Below are positions 1 through 13,111 of a DNA stretch of 64,000 bases, piece by piece; the stretch's first letter is position 1; the number at the start of each line of letters is the position of its first letter. The translations under genes and the position numbers were made by a program. Source of the stretch: Eustoma russellianum (lineage: Eukaryota > Streptophyta > Magnoliopsida > Gentianales > Gentianaceae). The stretch spans positions 16,366,106-16,430,105 of the forward strand of contig AP025071.1 in assembly GCA_036186865.1 (NCBI GenBank), in the 5' to 3' direction. Under the pieces are notes generated by a model. That model was given only the letters and a program-made list of their open reading frames with translations, was not told where the DNA came from and made no database searches.

Positions 1-1375
1 CAACCCTTTGTTAAAATCCCCTTTGAAAACAGAATCTGAAACCACCTCAGATTCAGAACCCTTTTTTCAAAAATTCACAAATAATTGTACACAACTCCAA
101 AAATTATGAAAACTTCCAGAATTTAACTTCAATGAGTTAGCAAGACTCTATCCAAAAATCAGACAAAAATAAGATCGTTTGGCCCTTCAAACAAATAAAA
201 AGATTCAGATGGTCAATCTGGACAGAATTGGACAGAATGTTACTGATTTTGCAAAACGTGTTTCTCTTTGAATACTCAACCAAAAAGGTTGATCTTTATA
301 TCAAAACACTCCTTAGGATGTGTAGATGAAGTTTCCAAAAGGACCTGGCTTTAAACAATTCTTGAAAAATACAGATTTTAAGTTTTTTTTCAAAACTAGT
401 CAGATTGCAGCCAGATTGGAGCAGTTATCTTGCAAAGACTGAAAGACTAACTTTCCCTTGCTCAAATCAAGTGATTCTTGTTTCAAATGAAAGCTAACAG
501 TCTGAATTATAACTCCACCAAAAATCACGAATTTTGAAAATGTATAGCTATTTTTTCAAATTGTGAGAATTTGTGTGAAAACTGCAGTAAAAAAACGGGC
601 AGAAAATAGAAATAAAGAAACAAGAGAAGAACACCGAGAATTTATCCTGGTTCGGTCAATGTGACCTACTCCAGTCCCAAGGAATACCTTTCCTTGGATT
701 TGACTATCAAATGAACACCTTAAAACAAGAGCCAAGCTTGCTCCTTGGGTTATACACCAACCCTATTCAAGACTTTAATAATCACCTCTATGCAACTCTT
801 GGTTACAACACCTCTACCACCTATTGATGTAGCCTTATAAATTTGGCTAATCAATCATACAAATCAAACCCAAGAAGGTGTATAGTGTAGCTAGACAACA
901 AAAAAATTGGAACACCTTAGCTACATAAAGTATGAACGAAAATATGAGAAGAGAATAGCAAGACAACAATCTTCAATTTTGCTTTCAAGTGTATGTCTTC
1001 TCTTCTTCACCTTGCCTCCTATTTATAGTGTGAATAGATGGCATATTCTCTCCAACTTTTAGACCATGTGATGGATGAGAATTTTGAATTAAAGCACCTC
1101 CATAATCATCTCCAACAACCTTGTCTCCATTACATTCAAATTTGAAATTTCAAGTTGGCAACTTTTGCCAACTAGCTTGTTTTTGAATTTTCCACTTGTC
1201 CAAAAGTCATAAAATGAGTACACCACCTTCTCCACCTGTTTATGGAAGTTTTTGATGTTGTATGTATGTATACCAACTCAAATTTTGTGAATAAAAAAAT
1301 AATGAATAAGTGTTGACAAGATTATGTCAACATATAACACCAAAATTCCTACTTTCTTCTCCTTTACATATTTTG
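1..1375. repeat. Non-coding repeat fragment related to element X
   Basis: No plausible coding frame. The block around 641-690 (CTGGTTCGGT, then CCTACTCCAGTC, then an AAGGAA..CCTTGG stretch) matches in order and spacing the block at 40481-40535 inside element X (39794-42939). The upstream part also resembles X, with AAAACAGA-TCTG near 27 and 39895. The left end lies outside the window. The right end is placed where LINE-1-like sequence starts, and no target duplication could be recognised. It is probably another copy, or a diverged relative, of X. Function unknown. Confidence 0.5.
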
Positions 1376-1382
1376 ATGAATC

Positions 1383-4300
1383 TTGCACCAAGGACACCTT
1401 GTAGTCTCTAAAAGAATAGCCACATTGCCTCAGCGTGATCCACACATCATGGGGGATGCTAAACAGTGTAATGTGGATACTGCAGGCAAAAACACGTCGG
1501 ATATTGACGTTGGGAGTTTATCCATGAACCAGAATCTTGTGGGAAACGACGGCAAGGGGGAGCATGAGCTCCTTATCTCTTGATCTCTCTCCTTATGAAA
1601 GCCATATCATGGAATTGTAGAGGGACAGCGTCCCCTAAGTTTCAGTTATGCCTAAATGAATTGATTAGAACGTATACACCAGACTTGCTGTTTTTAATGG
1701 AACCCCAGGTTCATAGTAGAAAGGGGAAAAAGATCCTGAATAAATATGCCTTTACGAATTTTGTGGCTGTTGAGGCAGAAGGCTTTTCCGGTGGACTGTG
1801 GTGTTTTTGGAATAAAGTGCTGCTTAACGTTCAGGTTCTAAACTACTCCAATCAGATTATCAACCTAGCTATCACAAAAAATGATGGTGTTGACTGGGTG
1901 TTTTCGCTGGTTTACGCATCTCCAATGGAAGATTTATGTCTTGAATTATGGCAGCAGATTACACAGTTGGGATCCATTTCCCGCTGCCCATGGTGTCTCA
2001 TTGGGGATTTCAAAGAAATCCTATCACAATCCGATAAAAAAGGGGGCAGAAGAGTCACTCGTACTCTGGGACTTCACTCGTGTCTTAGAAATATGCGAGC
2101 TCACACCCTTACCGTTCTCGGGGCCGCATTAAACTTGGAGTAATGGCAGACCGGGAGCTAGGCTCATTCTTGAGCGTATTGATTTTGCTATTAATAACGT
2201 TGCGTGGAGTAACAAGTTTTCAGACGCCCGCTTGACCCACTTAACAAAGATGAGCTCAGATCACCATCCCCTACTATTGCAACTACGGCAACCAACCAAC
2301 ACATACAATGCCCCACGACACTTCAGGTTCCAAACTTACTGGCTCAAACATGAGGACTTTAGATCGTTTCTATCCAGAGGTTGGGATGACTCGGGAAAAC
2401 ATATTAAGGACGCCCTGGAGGATTGTGCTGGGAAACTTATCTGGTGGAGCAAAAATGTTTTTGGGACCATTGCCACACGGAAAAGGAGATGTATTGTCCG
2501 ACTATCCGGTATTCAGCAGACAATGTGTGATCGACCCTCCAACTATCTATTCAGTCTCGAAAAAACCTTATCAGCAGAGCTACATCTGATCCTCAAGCAG
2601 GAAGAATTATACTGGTGGCAGAAATCAAAGTTGGCGTGGCTCACACAAGGTGAACAAAATACCCGCTTCTTCCATACCACCACTATCATAAGAAGGAGAC
2701 GAAATTCCACTTTAAGGCTGAAAAACAATCAGGGGGTCTGGACTGATCAGCCAGACAAACTGGGAGAACTGGTGAATGATTGTTTCAAGAAGCTGTATAC
2801 TGCAGACCCGTCCACAGCAAGAAGCGACTACGAACTATACTTTCCACCTCTAACAAAACTCGAAGCCAACACGCTTAACCGCGAAGTATGCGATGGGGAA
2901 ATATACTGTGCCATGTTTCAGCTGGGCGCACATAAAGCCCCTGGAATAGATGGCTTCAGCCCAATTTTCTTCCAATATAACTGGGACTTGTTGGGTGATT
3001 CTGTGACGAAGTTCATCAAGGAGGCATTCCGGGCAAAGCAGTTTCCTACAGACATGAACCGGACTCTCATCACTCTTATACCAAAAGTGGGAGCTCCTGA
3101 ATACGTGTCCCAATTCCGCCCCATTGCACTTACAAATGTGCTCATTAAATTGTTGACCAAGGTAGTTGCAAATCGGCTCAAGGTAGTGGCGGCTAAGCTG
3201 GTTAGTGAGACACAATGTAGTTTTATACCCGGATGGCAAACCAGCGACAATATTATCATTGTTCAAGAGATATTACACTCAATGCGCAGGAAAAACGGGC
3301 GTACAGGTGTTATGGCGATTAAAATAGACTTGGAAAAAGCGTATGAACGCATTAGTTGGCCCTATCTGACGAAAATTTTGCACGCTGTGGGTTTCAATGC
3401 TGATATGGTAGAACTTATAATGTTTGTTGTTTCATCAGCGAAGATGCAGGTGCTATAGAATGGCTCTTATCTTGAGGAATTTCAACCTACACGGGGCCTA
3501 AGGCAAGGTGATCCACTCGCTCCACTACTATTTGTATTATGTATGGAACACCTAACCCAGCTTATACAAAAGTCCGTTCGCGCTGGGCAATGGTCATGTA
3601 TTCGGGCATCAAGGAATGGCCTCCCAGTGTCCCACCTTTTATTTGCAGATGACCTGTTCTTGTTTGGAAAAGCTATGGAGAAACAAGCTCGTGTTATGGC
3701 AGGGTGCTTGGAGGAGTTTTGCGGGGCCTCTGGATAGAAGATCAACACTGTCAAGTCCTTGTTATATGTACCGAAAAATGTTGAAACAGGGCTGGCCCAT
3801 CGTATGAGTTCCTTGTTTGGCATCCCCATCACTTCTAATCTGGGCACATACCTTGGGATGCCCGTGCTACACGGACGGGTTTGCAAAAGTACGTATATTT
3901 ACCTTGTGGAAAAAGTAAAGAAGCGGTTGGCTTTATGGAAAGGTAGACTCCTGTCAAGAGCGGCGAGACAGATCCTTGTCCAGTCTGTTACATCTACCAT
4001 CCCACTTTATGCTATGCAAACCTCTTTACTACCTATGGAGATCACTAACCAACTGGAACTAGCCAACATAAAATTTTTTTGGGGCGACTTTGGTGATACA
4101 AGAAAGATGCATATGGTTGCTTGGCGCCAGGTTTGTAAGCCTAAAGAGGCCGATGGTACAGGGATCAAACACCTACGTCAAATGAACCTTGCCCTACTTG
4201 CTAAGCTAGCATTATAATTAATTCAAGGGGATAGCTCCTTATGGGTCAAAGTTTTGTTGGCAAAATATGGGAATATTTAGAGCACCAGAACTTACCGGAA

Positions 4301-5068
4301 AGATTGCACTCATACATGGCGGAGTATTATGGCAGCGACCCCATTGATTGCCGCAGGTATTAACATCAAACATGCTGGAATCTCAACGGAAGGGGCACCA
4401 CATTTTGAACTAATTTGGAATGGAACCAGTAATGGCAAGTTCACTGTGGCGTCGGCGTATCGAATGCAACTATCGGAATCCGATAGGAGGACTGATACAC
4501 CATGGAGGGCTATTTGGAAACTCAGAGGACTGCAGCGGGACAACTTATTGTTATGGCAGGCGCGCCTGGGCCGTCTGCCAACTGGAGAGTTGCTATATTC
4601 TCGTCACCTTCGGAATATACCGACATGTGGGGTGTGCCACCAAAGTAGAGGTTGCTGCCTTCATGCGTTGAGAGACTGTTGGGCTGCGAAAAGGGTATGG
4701 GATTAGTTGATAACCGCACAATTTAAGGGAACCTTCTTCAACAATTGTACGGACGTCGACGGATTGGTTGATGCAAACTTGGGATGTGAGATGGTGGGGA
4801 ACGCGATACGGGGGGAATGGGTCTATGTGTTTCGGGAAGCCGTCGCAACAATTTGGTTCTTGAGGAACAAAAAGCTACACGACGAGGAATTTGTGCAACC
4901 CGATGCGCATGCCACGACACAACACATTTTTGAACGAGCTCGTAATTTTAGACTAGCATGGGATCGACTAGCTCATTTTGATAGCCCTTTGTAAATACTC
5001 TAGGATAACTTTGATGTACATGTTTGACAAAGTTTATGCAATATATTGATCTTTTTTCGCCAAAAAAA
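1383..5068 (+). mobile_element. LINE-1: decayed plant L1-type non-LTR retrotransposon
   Basis: A 5'-truncated L1-like LINE. It holds a possible end of ORF1 (1383-1583, 66 codons, no recognisable domain), an ORF2 with endonuclease, reverse transcriptase and C-terminal zinc-knuckle region (1595-4994), and a short 3' UTR ending in an A tract at 5062-5068. There are no LTRs. The 5' boundary is uncertain, because sequence before about 1375 resembles the X family. No clear target-site duplication was found. The copy is dead: one frameshift and several in-frame stops lie in ORF2. Confidence 0.85.
1595..4994 (+). pseudogene. LINE-1 ORF2 (endonuclease-reverse transcriptase), broken
   Basis: In a live element this protein nicks target DNA and primes reverse transcription there. 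The ATG at 1595 begins MKAISWNCRG, the usual start of the plant L1 apurinic-type endonuclease. Endonuclease sequence runs to about 2290. The frame shifts once near 2035-2070, by an A/G homopolymer. The RT region shows KAPGIDGF near 2935, LIPK near 3080, RGLRQGDPLAP at 3495-3530 and the catalytic FADD near 3648. HLRQMNLALLAKLAL (about 4170-4215) and a cysteine/histidine motif (CGVCHQ..CCLHALRDCW, about 4625-4690) mark the C-terminal domain. No RNase H domain is seen. From 2232 to the TAA at 4992 one frame is kept, with stops at 3456 (TAG), 3735 (TAG), 4215 (TAA), 4278 (TAG) and 4704 (TAG); a TAA at 2130 lies just upstream in the same frame. Confidence 0.88.
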
Positions 5069-6040
5069 CCCTCTAACATTTCAGACGTGTCCCTTTCGTC
5101 CGAACAATGCTAGTCGACTCTAATAACATATTATAACGACCAAATAAAATACCACGTTGAAAAGAAGAGAAATAGTTGTATGATATAAGTATCATCCAAA
5201 TGCTAAAAGTCAACAAAAATTAGTCATTATTAGGCCTGTGAGGATGAAAAACTCAATTCAATTCAAAGTTATCGATCCTCACCTGTAAGGACATCACAGG
5301 CTCGAACAGGCACCATGTATGGATCGGTTAGCCAAATCTGGTTCTTTACATTTGTAAATATGTATTTATTCATTAATCAGATTACGTAATCGTGTTGATT
5401 ACGTCGGTAAATTCCAATTTTTCTTTTTTGCAAAATTCCGAAAATTTTCAGAAGTAATTCTGTCATATGGAATATATTTATATAAAAAATAGTAAATACA
5501 AAAAGGTCATATGTTTCATAGGAAATAAAAGTTGCTTAAATTTGTAAACGTTACTTTGCATATTGACATAAAATAGTAAGGTACGGCTTTTAGAATAGTA
5601 AAAGCGTTTAAAGAATATTTTTAAACGTATTTTGACCTCGGCAAACGTAGTAATGTTTTGCATTTGACATAAAAAGACATAAAAAAGTTTTCTTTAGTTA
5701 TTTGCTGAGCCTCATTTGAAGGAACAATACGCAATTGCTGGGTTTCTTTATTTCTTTTGGCTTAAGATTAGAAAAGCAAATTACTTTATCTTTAAATAAT
5801 TTGCTAGTTTTATAAAAATTACGTTATTACTGCTATGAGAAAAAGAAAACCATTTGTTATCATGTTGATTCATTAAAAATAGTCATTCAGAATAAAACAG
5901 TTCACACTAACTCAAAATATTTTATTTGATTAATAGTCGTAAGCTGTCTATTTGTGTATATACACAGTTATATATTAATATCGGAAGTTGTCTATTTATA
6001 TTTACTAAATTCATTCACTAACACACTAGCAAACCATATC
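5069..6040. other. Unassigned AT-rich non-coding stretch
   Basis: No coding frame of substance and no recognised repeat. It is A/T-rich with many short homopolymers. It lies between the A tract of LINE-1 and the outer edge of the M element LTR at 6041. The bases just before 6041 (..accatatc) would hold one copy of M's target duplication, but the other M edge is lost, so this cannot be checked. Confidence 0.5.
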
Positions 6041-6327
6041 TGTAGCGCCCCACTCCCAAACTCTAGCTTCAGAAATGGTGCATCCGGCGTTGTCTACTAC
6101 GAAAACTATAAGGCGATGTTCAACTTCTTACATGTCAGAAATAACGTAGAAATTTTTAAAGAAAAATATAGTTAAAAAGTCAAACACAATTTATAAATAA
6201 TCCCAATACGAAAATAAATGAAATGCTTAGGGCTGACGAAACCTATCACGTCAATCGAAATTCTAAAAGTCTGATAAAAATGAGATAAATATAAAATCCA
6301 TCATATCCCTGAAATGTGTCACAAAGC

Positions 6328-6440
6328 TCACTCGCCCCAGCTTGCGTGATTTGACTCGTCCTCTACGAAGATATAATTGAACTCAGGCTCACCTGTGGAG
6401 GGAGGAGTATTAGGGGTGAGTGATTGAGAAATCACCCGTA
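6328..6440 (-). promoter_or_regulatory. Conserved LTR module in M: stem-loop, pyrimidine-CAG, acidic mini-ORF
   Basis: On the minus strand a GGTGATT/AATCACT stem (6430-6436 with 6419-6425) with a 4-nt loop is followed by a pyrimidine-rich stretch ending CCACAG. Next comes an open frame including EPEFNYIFVEDES that stops at 6328. The same order is present in the LTRs of T, A and G although the surrounding LTR sequence is unrelated. Role unknown. The CAG looks like a 3' splice site. Confidence 0.5.
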
Positions 6441-6788
6441 GGTTACCCGTCTTCTCTCGGAAAGGAACCATACTTATAATAAATACACAACACATAAGGC
6501 AAATAACATATACCTGATCTGATCGCAAGGTAAGCACATAATAACCAATATAACATCTCACATATCCATATAATCCAAGTAACAACATGGAAGCATAAAG
6601 TAAATAACTGCATAAAGTAAGCCACTCCACATAATAATGTGCAACTTTATGATGCATGCCCCTACTTCTGCGTGTCACACGCAACAAAGATCATGTCATG
6701 CGATATGTCCATATCTCTACCGTGCAATGCATGCTCACCAAAGGTTGTGACTTGGGATCCCCCCACCACCAGCCACTTGAAACTGGTT

Positions 6789-6940
6789 GTCTGTAACCCG
6801 TGCACTACAATCCATCATACCTGAGTGTCTGTGACCCGTGCGTCACAATCCAACATACCTGAGTGTCTGTGAACCGCGCATCACAATCCTCCATATCTGA
6901 GTGCATGTGACCCGTGCGTCACAATTCACTATAAATGCAA
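6789..6940. repeat. Four 38-bp tandem repeats in the M LTR
   Basis: Four consecutive 38-bp units starting at 6789, 6827, 6865 and 6903. Each contains a core like GTGACCCGTGCGTCAC, whose ends (GTGAC/GTCAC) can pair. Three units of the same repeat occur in M's other LTR at 58643-58756. Confidence 0.8.
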
Positions 6941-8281
6941 TGCTCGTGCCATGAATGTAATGCAAATTCCATCTTTCCATTTTCTAGGGCCTCTGCACCT
7001 TTTCCTTGCCTCCTTTGGCATTTATTCCTTGGTATATTAATTATCTGAAAGATGAAAAGTTGGTATCTTCCATCAAATATATTTCCCACGGATTCTATAA
7101 AATTTGCAGTATTTTCTACTTTTTTTTTCTTATTTTCCCTATATTTTCCACATTTTTCCAGGATTTACTTTCCACTTTTGAATTTATTTCTCATCCAATT
7201 AATTTATTTAATTATTAGAAATATCATGAAAATATTGTTAGCCATCACTTATATTTTTTCTAGCTTCTATTAATTTTTCTGCGACTTTATACGATTTTTC
7301 CTTAATATTTCCTTATTATTTACCATTTATTATATTTAGTTAATTTAATTATAAATTCAGAAATTTAATAAAAATCCTTTATTTTCACCATTTTATATTT
7401 TCTGAAATTAAATAGAAATTTTCTGAAATTAATTTCTAATTTTTTGGAATTTATTATCTATTTCTACTTATTATTATGTTATTTATTATATTTTTGAAAT
7501 TAGTTTATTAACTAATTTTTTTATTTAAATGCCCAGACCAATAGCACAGACCAGACCAGGCCGTCTGGTCCACCCTGACCCTAGCCGGTCAGAGCCTTGC
7601 AAACCGGGTCAACCCGACCTTGCTGACCTGGATTTTAAATTTTTTTTTCGTTTTCTTCCAACCTCAATAAAATCTTCGTTTTAGCTCCGAATTGACCAAA
7701 ACTAATTGGATTTGACCCCATTTAACGCGACACATCTTTTTCACATGGACACGTCAGCGTGTGTACGGACGCACTGTCAAGGGCCACGAGTGGGCCCCAT
7801 GCGGCACCCCTGATTTTTTCACACGTGCTGCCGTCCAGCCTCATTTTTCAATTTTTAGATTATTTCCAACCTAATTTCCGTGCTATATGGCCTATTTCTA
7901 AGGCTATTCGTGCAATTTTCATTTTATTGCGTAAAAATCCATTCTTTTAATTTTCTTTCGGAGCGTACGAACAATATCATCGCACACAAAAATATACGTG
8001 AGCATACAAACATCACAGAGCAACCTATATACGAAAACAAAATAAATATTAAAGCAAGCATGATTCAACACACGAACTGCGTGCAATCCGAGAAGAGGGG
8101 AAGATAACCTACCTTTTCAGACGAATTTTCTACGCAACTTTGTTCTACCTCCTATGGCTTGCCGAATACTTCCATGGTGTGGGATGGGTGGCCGAATTAT
8201 GTATGTATTCAAGTAGGGTCTAGGATGTGCATGTATGTAGGTGTGTGTAGATATATAATTATCAATATATATATACACACA

Positions 8282-8288
8282 TATATAA

Positions 8289-8331
<43 letters not shown>
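8282..8331. repeat. (TA)n microsatellite in the M LTR
   Basis: Almost uninterrupted alternating T/A over roughly 50 bp. A typical slippage-prone microsatellite; no further role is suggested. Confidence 0.9.
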
Positions 8332-8335
<4 letters not shown>

Positions 8336-8576
8336 AGAAAATGACTTTGCTTCATTCCCTCCTGGGATTTTTGATGCCGTGATTCCTCAAGCATGGAAGA
8401 GGATCGACTGATTTGATTAGTGAGGGAGGGTGAGTTTAGTTTTTAGCTGAGGGGATATATATAGATGTGTGTGTAGGTTTCCTATTATACTTAGGAAACC
8501 ATATATAAGGTAAATCCTATTTTAATTCATACGCTACACTTCCTATCCCATCCAAATATTATGGGATAACTGTTAC

Positions 8577-11500
8577 TGTTATGACTCCCATCTCTGGGCT
8601 AGGAGATAGAAAAGACAGAGAGAAATTATGATAGAAGATAAGCGTGATCCTCGGACTGCACTTAAACTAATATGCATGGGTTAAACAAAAATGAAGAACT
8701 ATTGAGAATTAATCTAATGAGGGTAAGATTAATCAATAAATGTATACAAATGAAGGGTACAAGTTTTATGTAGGGATTTAATAAAGGAAAAAAGAAAATA
8801 CCACTCAAGGAAGATTAAAAGTAATAAAATATTATCCACTTGCACCCCTACCTCTACCAACCGGCCACCCCCTTAATTCTCCCAAAGATTACTCTCATTT
8901 TCATTTTAATTGTCATCATCCTCATCACTTTTCTTACACAAATAAGACAACACACCAATGTAATTTTATTACCTTCTTTTCTCTACTAATTTGGTAATTC
9001 AAGAATAAGCATCCCTACACCCTCTCATCCTTCCCAATTTCGGCCCTTACAAGGAAAAAGGTGACAAAGCAATTTTAATTTTCTTTTTATTATTCCACTC
9101 CATACCATCAATAACCACCCATGCATGTCTTACAACCTACATACAACTTTTTCCATCTCTTCTTCATTTCCCTTTCATCATTAACATTCTTACGACATGT
9201 ATGATTATTCACCAATCACCTTCCATATATAGTAAAATTCCTTTACATATTCCATTCTTCCAACCAAATGAAATCATGACCCTCCCTCTCACCTAGATAA
9301 TTTCGGCCATTAACCTAATTACAAGTAGGACAATCTCATTTCCTTTTTATTTCCCTACTCATCATTTCTATTTCCTATACAAGTAAGACTATTCACCACC
9401 CACATTTCATGCAAAGTGCTTTTCCAACCATACAATGAAAACTTTAATTTCCCCACCATGCACAACTCATCGAAGGTTTGGAAGTAAGACAAGTTGTCTT
9501 ACATAAGCCATCATGTTATACTCTTACACACTCGAATCCTTTCCCAATAGGAATTCATGCATGGCTTCCTTTTCTTACACATCCATTTCTCCAACACAAT
9601 AAAGAAAATTAATTCCCTTTTTTCTATTATCAAATCTCGACTAGGGGGAGGGAATTGGGAGGCAAAAGTAATTTCCACTTGCAAGGCACATTCTCTAATC
9701 ACTCACATCACCTCATTCTCTTACACTACTATTTCCCCTCTAGTTACATAGCATGCAAGATTTCTTTCCTTACAATCACATTTTCCTAACCAAAATGTAA
9801 CCATTCCTCTCCACCATCTACAATTTCGGCCAAGCTTGGAGAGAAGGGATAAAACAAGAAAATTCCAAGACAAATCCATTTCATTTGCACTTATCTCACT
9901 TCATCACCTCAAATATTCCTACATACCTACCCATCACTCTAGAAAGAAACTTCCTCCAACCTCTATCTTCATCCTTCCAAACGTGAGTTTCAAGCCTAGG
10001 GAGCAAGGAAGCCTTCCATTTTCAAGCAAGCGTCAGGCTTCTAATCAAAAGTAGGAATCTCCCTCGCTTGTTTACAACCACATTACATGATCTATTTTCA
10101 AAGCTCCACCATTCCTTTCAATTTAGGCCTCCACCCGAGAACATCACCAAGGAGGGAGGGGAAGTTGCTAGTTTGAACAAATTGTGAAGCTTCAAACCAT
10201 CTAAGGTAAGATATGTGTAGATTAAGTCCTTAATCTTTCATAATCTTTCTTTCTTCAAATAAAGACTAATCTTTTCATCTTTTGACCATCTAAGGCTGTA
10301 CACCCTTACACCAATGAGAAAAAGTGATCTTTCATTATTAAGTGTAAGATTCAAAATTCCAAGGCAAGTATTCTTCCTAGATCCTTCAAGGAAATTAAAA
10401 ATAAAGATTGGTATGTTCACTATTAAGAAATGGATCATGCACTCAACAACTAAATGAAATCTTTAGCATATATTGACGAGGAGGATGTTTGAATTTTCAA
10501 TTTGTGGAAGCATGTGTAATTTTGTTGAATGGATTCCTCAAATATACTTATGATGACACTTTAATGTAACATGCATGGCATATCTGAGCCATAAATAGCC
10601 CTTTTAGGCTGTGCATGACAAGAAGGAGGGAACTTTACCATTCATTCAACACTTTGATGTAAATTGTGGGCACACGTGTGTCACTTTCTTTATGTTCATA
10701 TGTAAGAGAAGAGATTTACATAAATATGATAGTAATATAGTACCATGATGGTACAAAACAAATCATTTCACTATGCATGGCATTAAAGATGTCATCTTTG
10801 ACCATCAACATCTTAGAATCACCATCTTCATTATTAGAGGGGCCGGTCCATGAGTCTCCAACCTAGGCTATGAAATCATCACCGTCAGCATAATGTGTAT
10901 CTTGATGATCATTGTCTAAGAATGGTGTAACTTCATAGATGTTATGTTTTATATGCTTTATATGCTTGCATGCCATTTTTAGCATAATCATCATCATAAA
11001 CATAATCTTTGTGAATCATCATCACAATACCTAAAGTAATTAAAATGTATAGATGGATTTTATCATCATCATTAAGATCATGCATGAAGGTTGTATGTTG
11101 GAAAATTCATAATTGAAACAACCCCTAGATTCGGCCAAGGGGTCTAGAATATGTCATGTTGAAGTACAAATTTCCATGAGAGTATATTTTCATAATTATG
11201 TATAAGGATGACAAGTACATAAAAATTAAAAAGGGCCATATGTGAATCCATTCCATAAGGTTGAAATTTCAAGTATTGGACTTACTAAGTTTCGACCCAA
11301 TGACTATTTTGGCACCCAAAATAAGGAATTATAACCATGTAAAAATGTCTATGAGATTAGATAATTATTATGAATAATATATAAAAAATGAACACAATGG
11401 AACACTAAATAGGAATTGAGTAATTTTGAGTAGGGTAATGGGCACTTTTGGCCCTAGGCCCAACTTTGGTGCCTTTCACGAACTAACCACTTCAAGGCAT

Positions 11501-13109
11501 AGTTATGCAAATATGTACAAAATATGAATTGAAATTATATTATTGATGAAAGACAACTTAGATGTTCAATAGTTATAAGAACATAAATTCCTAACGTCAC
11601 AAGCCCAAGAAATGAAAATATGTAAGCATGATAACTCACAGCCCGAAAAGTCCAAATTAGTCAATTAATACAAGCTAATTGAATAAGTAATAACCAATTA
11701 CAATTATGAACGAATAATTACTAATTCCAAATAAGAATAACCATAAAGTTAATGAAAAGGAAAGAAGACCTACGTAAAGCCTTCCCTCATGCATGTTGTC
11801 TTCATAGTTTTCAACAACACTGAGTTATTTACAAGCAATTTTATATGTTCTGCATGAAATGTTTCTAAAGTTTTCATGATTTAAGGAATCGTACCATGAG
11901 AAGAATGATTCTATACGACTTATGCATGTATCTGTGGGTCAGTGTAACACCTTGTTTGGGAGAAAGCCTCTCTACCTTTCTGTATACGCATGATCTGCAG
12001 GCTGAGTGCAACACCTTGTCTGGGACAAGGGTTCTATGCCTTTCAGTTATGTCTATGACGTTCTGTATGGAGAGCTGCCTGATGTCTGGTCCTAAGGGAG
12101 GATTTCAGGGGCAATATACGTTATTGCAGAGTGTAACACCGCATTCAGGACTCGTGTTCTCTGTTATAACGCGCCACCGTTAGTCCTATGTACGTATGAT
12201 GTAACACCGTGGTTGGACCATCGGGATTCACAGATGTTACTCTTGGCTATTTGGGGAATCATTCGATAACTCGTAGGTACCATTCATATGTTACAAAAAG
12301 TGCTATAGCCATTCATGTCATGTTCATGCATGTATAAAAAAGAAATGAAACGTTTTCAAAGGTTTTACAACGCATTCATCACGATTATGTCTCATGAACC
12401 CTCTAGTGCCCCTAAGTTACGACTTTTTTAGTACGAGAACAAGTATGATTAAATGAAACAAACCAAAAGAGAATGTACACAAGAACGATGTTGACTATAT
12501 GTTAAGACAAGAATGATTAACGGAAGATATTGTTTACTTTATGATGCTACTTATCTATTATAGTCTTTTATTATATGGTATCTGTTCGATTTATTGTATT
12601 GTTTACTTTTACTGATTTCTTTACTATTATCTTGATACATATTACGTATATGATATCTGTGTTTCACCTTATTGTATCACCCACTACCCCAGTCCTCATG
12701 CATGATCCGCTTGACGAACCTAGGCGGAAATACTTGCTGAGTGATTCGTTATTGCTCACCCTTTTATTTTACCATGCAGATCCACAAGACCCTAAGCCAG
12801 AGTTATAAAGGATGAGCCTCGAGACTTGGTGTGATGAGTTGACTAATATCCTGCTACGGCCTCTTTTGTATTTTGGATATTCAGCTTTGTGTTATGATAT
12901 TTTGTACACATGATGTACTTATGACACTTATTCGGATGTATTAGGATGTACTTATGTCGATGTTTATTTCTGCTTATGTTACTTTTCTTCTGCTCATTGG
13001 TACATGTTATGACGGTATGTGCATGAATGATATCAAAGCCTTGTACTTCTCGTAGCTGAGTACGACAGGTGCACCGTGACGAGACCCTAGTCCTGGGCGG
13101 GGCGCTACT
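8577..13109 (+). repeat. Element G, 5' LTR (about 4.53 kb)
   Basis: Matches the 3' LTR parts 14764-18720 and 48641-50324 along its whole length. It has no coding capacity beyond short chance frames. In its 3' third are four diverged copies of a TGTAACACC-type block (11942, 12006, 12131, 12200) and the conserved stem-loop/CAG/acidic module (12738-12808). It ends directly before the primer site. Confidence 0.85.
12738..12808 (+). promoter_or_regulatory. Conserved LTR module in G 5' LTR
   Basis: Stem arms TGAGTGAT (12738-12745) and ATTGCTCA (12751-12758) pair over 8 positions with two G-U wobbles and a 5-nt loop. A pyrimidine tract then ends ATGCAG at 12779, followed by a short acidic frame (DPQDPKPEL). 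The equivalents at 49966-50057 and 54506-54597 have the longer DPQDLEPEFLEDQPRD. Function unknown. Confidence 0.5.
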
Positions 13110-13111
13110 GG

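Larger units (their letters stand above)
6041..8576 (-). mobile_element. Element M, 3' LTR, distal part (minus strand)
   Basis: Read on the minus strand this is the last ~2.5 kb of an LTR ending GGGCGCTACA (complement TGTAGCGCCC at 6041). It matches 53414-53910 and 57939-58987, which are parts of M's 5' LTR next to the interior. Its first ~140 bp is found at 50325-50468, on the far side of element G, which is inserted here with target copies gttac (8572-8576) and attac (50325-50329). It contains the 38-bp tandem repeats, a (TA)n tract and the conserved stem-loop/acidic module (about 6328-6440). Confidence 0.8.

Noticed and set aside
8577..13109. G's 5' LTR as a separate solo LTR unrelated to 14764-18720
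   Set aside because: The primer site, gag and polypurine tract lie between two matching LTRs in the correct order, so a complete element is the simpler reading.
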